Positions 1 through 7,141 of a stretch of 64,000 nucleotides of DNA are shown piece after piece. Origin of the DNA: Mucilaginibacter sp. cycad4 (GTDB taxonomy: Bacteria; Bacteroidota; Bacteroidia; Sphingobacteriales; Sphingobacteriaceae); assembly GCF_034263275.1 (NCBI RefSeq), contig NZ_CP139559.1:4588001-4652000 (forward strand), written 5' to 3'. Below the pieces are notes generated by a model. That model did no database searches. It was given only the letters and a program-made list of their open reading frames with translations, and was not told the DNA's origin. Within the stretch, counting starts at the first letter, position 1. Every line of letters begins with the position of its first letter. The position numbers were made by a program, and so were the translations under genes.

Positions 1-158
1 TCCGCAACACCGCTATCAATTCTGTTTTTGCCGACGAGGTACAGGGCCTGGACGAACAATCGCGCGAGATCCTGGAAAAAGTGATCAACTACATGGAGAA
101 AAAATATATCAGCGTACCCATGATCATGGCGAAGGATATATTGATCAATGAAAACTAA
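1..158 (+). CDS. C-terminal end of an unidentified protein (5' truncated by window edge)
   Basis: An open frame runs in from the left edge and encodes 51 residues before TAA at 156-158. The tail reads RNTAINSVFADEVQGLDEQS and continues to a lysine-rich helix and a final ILINEN. It looks like a helical C-terminus with many charged residues. I do not recognise the family. The gene is convergent with the minus-strand LytTR regulator. It is called real because it is open across the whole visible stretch and uses codons like its neighbours. Confidence 0.5.
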   Translation, partial: RNTAINSVFADEVQGLDEQSREILEKVINYMEKKYISVPMIMAKDILINEN

Positions 159-442
159 AACTCTCTGAATCAGAATTTACAGAATTTGAGGATTAACAGC
201 ATGCTTGCTTTTATCTGAACCGAATTCATTGAATTTAAGAATTACCCAACGATTATTAAACTAAACAAATTCAAACAATTTGTTTAATTCGTCACTGATC
301 GAAGTTTAGCCCCGCCGTTGTTGGTGCTGTCACCATAATTGTCCGGAGGAAATAAAAAAAGCGAGAGATTGTGCGATTTCCATTAACTGGCCGAAGTTAC
401 GCTTCGCTAAACTTCAACCAGTTAACGAAATCAAACAGCGAC
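159..442. other. Intergenic region between convergent genes
   Basis: This 284-bp stretch has no credible gene. It holds AT-rich direct-repeat-like text around 165-250 (GAATCAGAATTTACAGAATT and similar) and the long inverted repeat at 375-432 that is listed separately. Confidence 0.5.
375..432. repeat. Long palindrome downstream of LytTR gene
   Basis: GATTTC..TTAACTGG at 375-390 pairs with CCAGTTAA..GAAATC at 417-432. An inner GAAGTTACGC/GCTAAACTTC quasi-palindrome lies between them. The inner part resembles the GAAGTTTAGCGACAGCGTAACTTC-type palindromes at 49710-49875, so this is a dispersed family. It may also act as a bidirectional terminator between the two convergent genes. Confidence 0.6.
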
Positions 443-1156
443 TCATTTCCCCGCTAACACCAGCTCCAAATCATCCTTAAAATTCCGCCCTATCGGAATT
501 TCATGTCCATTCAAAATAATGCGGTTACTTTCCAAACGGGTAATCTTATTAACGGATACAATAAAAGATTTATGCACCCGGATAAAACGCTTCTGCGGGA
601 AAATATCCAACATCGCTTTGATAGAACCTTTTAACAGGATCTTTTCTGTATGGGTATAAATGATGGCATAATCTTTTAATCCCTGAATGTGCGTAACCTC
701 GTTAAAATAAAGTTTGATACGCTGTACACCGCTTTTAACAAAAATAAAATCGGTGCTTTTATCCGCCGAAAGATCTTCTGCATGGTCATATTGTGCTTTC
801 AGGGACAGGAACTCCCTGATCTTGTCAATGGCCTGCCCGAAACGCTTAAAAGATATCGGTTTCAGCAAAAAATCAATTACACCCAGTTCATAACCTTCAA
901 AGGCGTAGTTGCGGTAGGCTGTAGTAAAAACAGTCAGCGGAGGATCGGGCAGTGTTTTCAGAAATTGGATCCCTGTCATTTCCGGCATCTCGATATCCAG
1001 CAGTAATACATCAGCATGGTGATCTTTTAAATGATATAAAGCATCACCCGCGTTGCTGAACAGGAACACCGAATGCACATGGTCAATTCTTTTCAGGTAA
1101 TCGTCTAATATTTCAAGCGCAAGCGGCTCATCATCTACTACCACAAATTTCAGCAT
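443..1156 (-). CDS. LytTR-family response regulator
   Basis: A two-domain regulator. The N-terminal receiver begins LKFVVVDDEP and has the phospho-acceptor Asp in LLLDIEMP (residue 54 from the chosen start) and the K in LLKPIS. The C-terminal LytTR DNA-binding domain has the typical LLKGSIKAM and RFIRVHKSFIV motifs. The frame is open up to an ATG at 1189, which would overlap the kinase gene. The ATG at 1156 puts the receiver directly at the N-terminus, and ATG 1165 is an alternative. It lies just after the LytS-like kinase, its likely phospho-donor and co-transcribed partner. The target promoters are unknown; the adjacent permease island is a possible target by position only. Confidence 0.93.
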   Translation of the reverse strand: MLKFVVVDDEPLALEILDDYLKRIDHVHSVFLFSNAGDALYHLKDHHADVLLLDIEMPEMTGIQFLKTLPDPPLTVFTTAYRNYAFEGYELGVIDFLLKPISFKRFGQAIDKIREFLSLKAQYDHAEDLSADKSTDFIFVKSGVQRIKLYFNEVTHIQGLKDYAIIYTHTEKILLKGSIKAMLDIFPQKRFIRVHKSFIVSVNKITRLESNRIILNGHEIPIGRNFKDDLELVLAGK

Positions 1157-1178
1157 CGCTTCCATATTAAATCCGTTC

Positions 1179-2240
1179 TTACAATTCAATCACCAGTTTA
1201 ACCCAAAAAGCATCTTTTCTATCTTCCAGTTGCAGCGTATGCCTGGCCGGATAAAGCAGGTCGAGGCGCTTTCGCAAATTGTCGAGCCCTATTCCTCCTT
1301 TACAATTATTAACTACCGATGCTGGCTTGGCATTTTCTATGATAACCTCCAATCTTGACTGTTTCAGATCGACATCCACCTTGAGCCAGCCGCTTTTAGT
1401 TTGCCTGCCCAGTCCGTGTTTAAAAGCATTTTCAACCAGGGGCAGCAACAGCAGCGGGGCAATTTCGTGTCCGTTCAGCTCGGCATTAATATTCAGGTCA
1501 ATGGCAGCTTCCCCGCTAAACCTCAGCCGCTCCAGTTCCATGTAGTTATTAAGATAGCTGATCTCTTTTTCCAAAGGCACCTTTTCGCCGGTACTGTCGT
1601 ACAGCATATATTCCATCATTTCTGATAGCTTAAGCACTACATCCGGGGCAAGCTCTGATTTTTTAAGTGTTAGTGCATACAGGTTATTGAGGATATTAAA
1701 CAGGAAATGCGGATTTACCTGCGCCCTGAGAAAGTTAACTTCGGCGTTCAGTTTTTCTACGGTGATCTTCTGAATGGTCAATTGCTGACCATACCAATCC
1801 ATACTTAACTTGAGCGCCAGCATTAACCCCAGGTACCATAAGGTGCTAAAAAAGTTATAGGATAATGATTCTAACAGGTTACTGTTGCGCATCGGCCCTA
1901 CTACATATCCATACAAATAAAAATCAAACAGGCTTTGGGTGGCTAAATATCCAATTACCGACAGGATGATTGCCGTAAAATAAGCAAGGTACCGCTTCCT
2001 TAACAGGTACCGGGGCAAAAAGTATTGCAGGTTAAGATAGGCTATAATAATGAGCAGTACAATGCGACCGGCCACGCAGGCTACAAAATAAGGCATGCTG
2101 GCTTTGTATATGAGGTATCTTTTCTCATAAATGAAAAAACCTGTGATCAGCACCCAGTAAGCTCCATGCATCAGGGCATGCCTTAGGGTAGTACTGCGTT
2201 TTAAAAACGGCAGCGAGATTGGTTTATCCAGCGCATCCAT
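1179..2240 (-). CDS. LytS/YpdA-type sensor histidine kinase (His_kinase PF06580)
   Basis: A 353-residue membrane kinase. Four hydrophobic segments (about 24-39, 52-73, 85-107, 128-146) are followed by the His_kinase box AQVNPHFLFNILNNL, with the phospho-acceptor His at 178. The C-terminal HATPase domain shows LLLLPLVENAFKHG and GGIGLDNLRKRL. No periplasmic sensor domain is visible, so any signal is read through the membrane segments. It is upstream of the LytTR regulator on the same strand, the standard Bacteroidota pairing. The 3' end is 22 bp from the chosen regulator start. Confidence 0.93.
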   Translation of the reverse strand: MDALDKPISLPFLKRSTTLRHALMHGAYWVLITGFFIYEKRYLIYKASMPYFVACVAGRIVLLIIIAYLNLQYFLPRYLLRKRYLAYFTAIILSVIGYLATQSLFDFYLYGYVVGPMRNSNLLESLSYNFFSTLWYLGLMLALKLSMDWYGQQLTIQKITVEKLNAEVNFLRAQVNPHFLFNILNNLYALTLKKSELAPDVVLKLSEMMEYMLYDSTGEKVPLEKEISYLNNYMELERLRFSGEAAIDLNINAELNGHEIAPLLLLPLVENAFKHGLGRQTKSGWLKVDVDLKQSRLEVIIENAKPASVVNNCKGGIGLDNLRKRLDLLYPARHTLQLEDRKDAFWVKLVIEL

Positions 2241-2451
2241 TTTGATGTTTCATTAGCATTGAGCAATAAAGGAAACCAAAAGCATTTGGCCTGCAAAATT
2301 ATATCGACAAACAGCACAAATAGTAGAGGAATATAAAGATAAAAAAGCTAATGTCTATTATTCAGGTTGTTGGTCTACTAATTTTCTGCATGGTTCCCGG
2401 TTCGTTTAATATTGTACAAAGAACCAGGGATTTCATTTAAAACTTATGATC

Positions 2452-2898
2452 ATGAAACACATCAAATTCTATCAGGCGTTTATAGGGTTATTTACGCTGA
2501 TCACATTGAGCTTCGCTGCATTTGGTTTCACTAACAAATTTGGGTTGGACGGTTACGAGATCTACCTGAACAACAAACTCATCCTAAAGCAGTATGTGAA
2601 CCAGCCGGTAAGTTTAAGGGTGCTGAAACTGGATAAAGCAAATGAAAGCGACGAGCTGCGCATTAAGTATACCCACTGCCGGATGAAAGGCCCTGGCACT
2701 GGCCGCAGCCTTACCCTACAGGATGAAAAAGGAAACACGCTGAAGAAGTGGGCCTTTGCCGATGCTTCTGATTTTGCTATGACCATCCCTGTAAAAGAGT
2801 TACAGCAACTGGAAAAAAAGAACGGCAACCATGAGCTCAGCCTGCACTATGCTTCGCGGGAGCTGCCCAATGGTGAGATGCTGGCCATGCTGCGTTAA
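2452..2898 (+). CDS. Small exported protein of unknown function
   Basis: A protein of about 148 residues with an N-terminal signal-like segment (KHIKFYQAFIGLFTLITLSF) and a hydrophilic mature part. ATG at 2446 is an alternative start that adds two residues. The mature region contains DGYEIYLNNKLILKQYVNQP and a C-terminal LHYASRELPNGEML. It resembles the small secreted proteins encoded divergently from LytS/LytTR pairs in Bacteroidota, but I do not recognise a domain. It diverges from the kinase gene at 2240 and may be a target of that system, which is an inference from position. Confidence 0.75.
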   Translation: MKHIKFYQAFIGLFTLITLSFAAFGFTNKFGLDGYEIYLNNKLILKQYVNQPVSLRVLKLDKANESDELRIKYTHCRMKGPGTGRSLTLQDEKGNTLKKWAFADASDFAMTIPVKELQQLEKKNGNHELSLHYASRELPNGEMLAMLR

Positions 2899-2976
2899 AA
2901 AGAGGTGGCTACAGCTGTTATCATTTATTATCAACCGATCGAGGTTTAACTAATCGCGACTTCGATCGGTTAAAAT

Positions 2977-3009
2977 AAACATCCCCCATGACTCCGTTTT
3001 TAAACTCTT
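2977..3009 (-). pseudogene. Remnant of the 3' end of a second FtsX-type permease gene, cut by the IS
   Basis: The 33 bp left of the IS align with the 34 bp spanning the end of the intact permease gene (4599-4632) at about 28 positions with one indel. Read on the minus strand, the remnant gives KSLKTE where the intact gene ends IKSLRTE-stop, and the stop is altered (TGA to TCA). The body of this gene would have lain to the right, where the IS and REP elements now stand. The match is short, so chance is not excluded. Confidence 0.45.
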
Positions 3010-3048
3010 TGTCTTGTCCTGAAATGAGTTTACACAAAAATAAACTAC

Positions 3049-3450
3049 ATGGAAAAGATCATTATTGATGGAAAAGGACATTATTCACTTGAATTTAAGC
3101 ATTCAGTTATCAAAGAGTATTTGGCTGGCAGTGTTAGTCAAAAGGCGTTGTTGAGGAAATATGATATCAAGATACATAGTGGCATAACGCGTTGGATGCA
3201 GAAGTTAGGTTATGCAGAAGTTCCGGAAAAAGACAGATATTTGTCATCAGTAAAACCACTATCCTTGCCCGCAAAGAAGCCCCATAAAGATCCGCCTACA
3301 GGTGCCTTGTCGCAAGAACAACAACGCATCAAAGAACTCGAACGTCAGCTTGAAGATGAGCAGCTTCGCAGTGAAATGTACAAGCGTATGATCGAGATTG
3401 CTGAACGTGATCTTAATATTCCTATCCGAAAAAAGTCGGATACCAAGTGA
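3049..3450 (+). CDS. IS3-family transposase OrfA
   Basis: 133 residues. The N-terminal half is a helix-turn-helix (EFKHSVIKEYLAGSVSQKAL, then KYDIKIHSGITRWM) that would bind the IS ends. The C-terminal half is a charged coiled coil (QQRIKELERQLEDEQLRSEM), the leucine-zipper region typical of OrfA. Near its end the codons CGA AAA AAG at 3427-3435 contain the A-AAA-AAG slippery heptamer. A -1 shift there enters the orfB frame and would give an OrfAB fusion transposase. Confidence 0.9.
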   Translation: MEKIIIDGKGHYSLEFKHSVIKEYLAGSVSQKALLRKYDIKIHSGITRWMQKLGYAEVPEKDRYLSSVKPLSLPAKKPHKDPPTGALSQEQQRIKELERQLEDEQLRSEMYKRMIEIAERDLNIPIRKKSDTK

Positions 3451-4394
3451 TCCATGAGATGAAAGACATGTATACAAGGATCAGCCTTGTACGATTATGT
3501 CGGTTACTTGGTATTACCCGTCAGGCCTATTATCAGCACTTTTGGCAACAAGAAGCATCTGGAATAGAGGATACACTTATATTGCAGGAGGTTGTCAGCA
3601 TTCGCCAAGACCACCGGGCAATGGGTGGCAGGAAGCTTTATGAAAAGCTGCACCCTTTTTTGCTTGATCATGGCATTAAAATGGGACGGGATGCACTGTT
3701 CGACCTGTTGTCAGCTAATGGACTGTTAGTAAAGAAACGCCGCAGGCGGCATGTGACGACCTGGTCGGGTCACCGGTTCAACAGATGGCCGAATATCATA
3801 CGCAGCCTGGAGGTCGTCAGGACTAACCAACTGTGGGTAAGCGATATCACCTACTGGAAAGTAAAAGAAGAACATTTGTACATCAGTTTGATAACGGACG
3901 CTTATTCGCACAAAGTAGTTGGCTATCATTTGGCTGATACCTTAGAAACGATCGAAACGATACAGGCCTTGAAAATGGCTTTAAAAGACCTGCCTGAACA
4001 ATTGCCGGAGGCACTTATACATCACTCGGACCGGGGAGTGCAATATTGCACAGAAAGCTATGTAAAGCTATTACAGGACAGATACATCAAGATCAGTATG
4101 ACCGAGAACGGTGACCCATTAGAGAATGCCGTTGCTGAACGAATGAACGGCATTCTTAAAGAAGAATATCTTAAGCATCACCGGCCTGAGAATAAGCAAC
4201 AAGCAAAACAATTACTGGATAGAGCTATCGAGTTGTATAACAAACACCGGCCACACTTCAGTATCGGTCTGCTAACGCCCCAACATGTGCATGATAAAAG
4301 CTTGCTACCTCAAAAATTGTGGAAGAACTATTATCGCAAAAACACTAACATTGTAAACGTATCACAGGACATCACTACACTTGTAAATACATAA
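3447..4394 (+). CDS. IS3-family transposase OrfB (DDE integrase domain)
   Basis: 315 residues from a GTG that overlaps the orfA stop, or produced by -1 frameshifting. It has an HTH_21-like segment (RQDHRAMGGRKLYEKL) and an rve core with D133 (VSDITYW), D195 (HHSDRGVQY) and E231 (ERMNGIL), which is the DD(35)E spacing. Residue 126 is Thr where copy 2 has Pro. Pro at this place (RPNQLW) is strongly conserved in IS3 transposases, so this copy may be less active. The frame is otherwise intact. Confidence 0.92.
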   Translation: MIHEMKDMYTRISLVRLCRLLGITRQAYYQHFWQQEASGIEDTLILQEVVSIRQDHRAMGGRKLYEKLHPFLLDHGIKMGRDALFDLLSANGLLVKKRRRRHVTTWSGHRFNRWPNIIRSLEVVRTNQLWVSDITYWKVKEEHLYISLITDAYSHKVVGYHLADTLETIETIQALKMALKDLPEQLPEALIHHSDRGVQYCTESYVKLLQDRYIKISMTENGDPLENAVAERMNGILKEEYLKHHRPENKQQAKQLLDRAIELYNKHRPHFSIGLLTPQHVHDKSLLPQKLWKNYYRKNTNIVNVSQDITTLVNT

Positions 4395-4437
4395 CAGGAC
4401 TATCTCATAAAATGTAAACTTTTTTTAGGACGAGACA

Positions 4438-4594
4438 GCATATCAACGTCCCATCAGGGTCTCTCGCAGAGGACCCTGAGGTTCGCCGGGCGCTAATCGT
4501 CTAACCGGATATTTAAAACAGCGAATCAGCATGGCGTATACATCAGGATCCTCTGTGAGAGACCCTGATGGGGCGTTAAACTCGCAAAGGGGGG
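4438..4594. repeat. BIME-like pair of inverted REP-type hairpins next to IS copy 1
   Basis: Two 24-nt hairpins face each other. One is at 4455-4478 (arms CAGGGTC and GACCCTG, with CTC/GAG above a bulged T). The other is at 4544-4567 (CAGGATC..GACCCTG). The spacer between them is homologous, in reverse orientation, to the spacer at 31980-32044 (shared TATACGCCA and GCTGATTCGC). The first 45 bp after the IS (4438-4482) are identical to those after copy 2 (31939-31983). The second hairpin is only 45 bp from the 3' end of the permease gene. Confidence 0.75.
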
Positions 4595-4611
4595 TGAAAA
4601 ACATTCCCCTA

Positions 4612-6981
4612 TCACTCCGTTCTCAAACTCTTAATCGGGTTAACGGTCGCGGCTTTTACAGATTCATAACTAACCGTGACCCAGGCAATACCCAATGCGG
4701 CTACAGAAGCTATGAAAAACACCAGCCAGCCAGCATTGATATGATAAGCAAAACCCGATAGCCAGCTATTCACTGCATACCATGAAAGCGGGACGGCTAT
4801 AATTATGGCGATGAGAATCAATCTCGTAATCCCCGAGGATAGTAAATAAACCAGGTTTAATACCGATGCACCTAATACTTTGCGTACGCCAATCTCCTTG
4901 GTACGCTGCTCGGCCATAAAAGCAGATAAACCATATAAACCCAGGCATGAAATAAAAATGCCCAAACCTGCAAAAAGGTTAAAGATGTTACCCATTTGCT
5001 GCTCGCCTTTATAAAGATTGGATAAGTCCTGATCAATGAAATCAAATTTAAAAGGATAAGCAGGATTGAGCGCCTGGCTCATAGCTGCCAGTGCCTTTAT
5101 AGTAGCATTGGTTTTTCCGGGTAAAGTCCTGATTACCACATAACCGCCTATTTTATTAAAAGGTATAACCAGTGGTTCAATGGTTTGCTGAACGGGCTTA
5201 AAATTAAAGTCTTTTATAACCCCAACAATAGTCCCTTTATTGCCCCAAACTGTTAATGGTTTGCCTATGGCAGTGCTGGCGGTAAGGCCCATAACGCTCG
5301 CCATTTTTTCGTTAACCATATAATTATTCGAGTCGGTTTTAAATGCTGCCGAAAAGCTTCGGCCGGCGGCTAACTTCATTCTGAATGTATGCGTGAAATC
5401 TTCATCGGCAGCCATTACCGGGATTGACAGCTGCGAACGCGGGTCTTTACCGTTCCACTGCACATTGAGTGTCCAGCCACCAAGTTCAGTCGGCAAATCG
5501 GTAATTGTGGTAAAATCGCTTGTCATTGAGGTTTGCCTTAACATATTTTTCAAAGCCTCCTGCTTATGCCAGATCTCGCCTGTCATTGGCATATATAAAA
5601 GATTGGCCTTTTCAAAACCCGGGTTCCGGTCCCTGATAAATTTAAGCTGATTATAGATAACTACCGTGCCCACCAGCAATACAATAGATACCATAAACTG
5701 AACCACGACAAGGGTATTACGGAAAAACAAATTACCGCCCATTGATTTTACATTACCCTTGAGCACCTTAACCGGGTTAAAACCTGATAGAAATAGTGCC
5801 GGATAGCTCCCCGAGATAAGACCGGTTATTAACGCAATACTAATAAGACTTAACCAAAGCCTGGCATCAGACATATCGATGATGAGTTTCCTGTTGGCCA
5901 GATCATTAAATACCGGCAAAAACATCCGGACAATAACAATTGCAAGTAACAGGGAAAGAAAAGAGATAAATATCGACTCGCTTAAAAACTGCAGCACCAA
6001 TTGTCCGCGAACAGCTCCCGCAACTTTACGTAAGCCTATTTCTTTGGCCCTGCGTGCCGAACGCGCGGTAGCCAGGTTCATAAAATTGATACAAGCTACA
6101 ATCAATATCAATATAGCGATTACAAAAAAGATACTTACGTATTGTGCATTGCCATGTCCCGGCGAATCTCCTGATCTTTCAGGATCCAGGTGTATTTTGG
6201 TCAAAGGCTGTAATTTGAAAGTAGCCTTGGTATCGGGGCTATGTTTATGAAAAATCTGACCGATTTGGGTTTCCAGTCTGGCGATGTTAGCAGCAGAGGG
6301 ATCAAAACTCTTATCGAATTGAACGTAACCAAAAAAGTTAAAATTATCCCAGATATTATTTTTCAGATCGTTATTGGTTTGAGCTATTAAAGCCATCGGA
6401 AGCAGGATATCAAACTGCAGATCGGAGTTGGCGGGGATATTGGCCATAACGCCTGTTACCATCAAATTCTCTTTGTTATCTTTTCGGATTACCTTACCAA
6501 TCGGATCTTCTTTCCCGAAGTATTTTGTAGCGATATCTTCTGTTATTAAAACGCCATTCGCCTTATTCAAGGCTGTAGCACGGTCGCCCTTTATTAAAGG
6601 ATAAGAAAACATTTCCATAAAACCCGGATCGGCATAAAACACATGCTCTTCCTGAAATTTCTTGTTACCTGTTTCAAACAGGATGGAAGGAAAGCCCGGG
6701 TATAGCCGGGCCGCATTCTTAACAGCAGGTATTTCCGCCTTCAATCCAAAAGGCATCCCGGCCGAGCTTGCCGCGGTTTTAGAGTCGCCGAAATCGCTGT
6801 CGATCCGATAGATCTGCCCCGCATTTCTATGGAATTTATCGTAGCTTAATTCATTTTGCACCCAAAGCAAAATCAGGATACTCGCGGCAAGGCCTATAGC
6901 CAAACCCGATATATTGATAATAGAATAGGCTTTATCTCTTATTATATTTCGGTAAGCAAGTTTAAAATATGTTTTGAACAT
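4612..6981 (-). CDS. FtsX/MacB-type ABC transporter permease
   Basis: 789 residues from the ATG at 6981 (MFKTYFKLAYRNIIRDKAYS), the usual start of this family; an upstream ATG at 7038 adds 19 atypical residues. The layout is TM1 (SIINISGLAIGLAASILILL), a MacB-like periplasmic domain, a first FtsX block with three TMs (ILILIVACINFMNLATAR, RAKEIGLRKVAGA), a second periplasmic domain, and a final FtsX block (RTKEIGVRKVLGAS, NPIKSLRTE end). No ATPase gene is adjacent, which is common for these permease clusters. In MacB-like systems they use mechanotransmission rather than a transport channel. Substrate unknown. It is followed 160 bp upstream by the AraC-permease fusion, with which it may be co-transcribed. 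Confidence 0.92.
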   Translation of the reverse strand: MFKTYFKLAYRNIIRDKAYSIINISGLAIGLAASILILLWVQNELSYDKFHRNAGQIYRIDSDFGDSKTAASSAGMPFGLKAEIPAVKNAARLYPGFPSILFETGNKKFQEEHVFYADPGFMEMFSYPLIKGDRATALNKANGVLITEDIATKYFGKEDPIGKVIRKDNKENLMVTGVMANIPANSDLQFDILLPMALIAQTNNDLKNNIWDNFNFFGYVQFDKSFDPSAANIARLETQIGQIFHKHSPDTKATFKLQPLTKIHLDPERSGDSPGHGNAQYVSIFFVIAILILIVACINFMNLATARSARRAKEIGLRKVAGAVRGQLVLQFLSESIFISFLSLLLAIVIVRMFLPVFNDLANRKLIIDMSDARLWLSLISIALITGLISGSYPALFLSGFNPVKVLKGNVKSMGGNLFFRNTLVVVQFMVSIVLLVGTVVIYNQLKFIRDRNPGFEKANLLYMPMTGEIWHKQEALKNMLRQTSMTSDFTTITDLPTELGGWTLNVQWNGKDPRSQLSIPVMAADEDFTHTFRMKLAAGRSFSAAFKTDSNNYMVNEKMASVMGLTASTAIGKPLTVWGNKGTIVGVIKDFNFKPVQQTIEPLVIPFNKIGGYVVIRTLPGKTNATIKALAAMSQALNPAYPFKFDFIDQDLSNLYKGEQQMGNIFNLFAGLGIFISCLGLYGLSAFMAEQRTKEIGVRKVLGASVLNLVYLLSSGITRLILIAIIIAVPLSWYAVNSWLSGFAYHINAGWLVFFIASVAALGIAWVTVSYESVKAATVNPIKSLRTE

Positions 6982-7141
6982 GGCGCTGATGTAAATGTTA
7001 ATATGCCATCCAAAAATCCATGCCATATAATTAACCAATTTATAATAAAGCAGTTACATATATAACTTTATAAATACCGTACGGAAACGTTACAACCGGT
7101 GTGCGTTTTTGCTGGTTGGCTTTGGCAAAATGGCAACCAAA

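Larger units (their letters stand above)
3010..4437 (+). mobile_element. IS3-family insertion sequence, copy 1 (1428 bp)
   Basis: The ends form imperfect terminal inverted repeats. The left end starts TGTCTTGTCCTGAAATGAGT and the right end, reverse-complemented, starts TGTCTCGTCCTAAAAAAAGT. Inside are orfA and orfB in overlapping frames. The left flank ends CTT and the right flank starts GCA, so no target-site duplication is seen. The element differs from copy 2 (30511-31938) by one substitution that I can find, A3822 versus C31323. Lack of a duplication plus hybrid flanks suggests recombination after insertion. Confidence 0.93.

Noticed and set aside
1..158. hemA C-terminus
   Set aside because: I considered it because hem genes are in the window, but the residues do not resemble the dimerisation domain of glutamyl-tRNA reductase.
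4438..4594. CRISPR array
   Set aside because: Repeats are inverted hairpins in pairs, not regularly spaced direct repeats, and no cas genes are in the window.
4531..4761. Open frame across the BIME-like repeat and permease end
   Set aside because: It is created by repeat sequence and the antisense of the permease gene.
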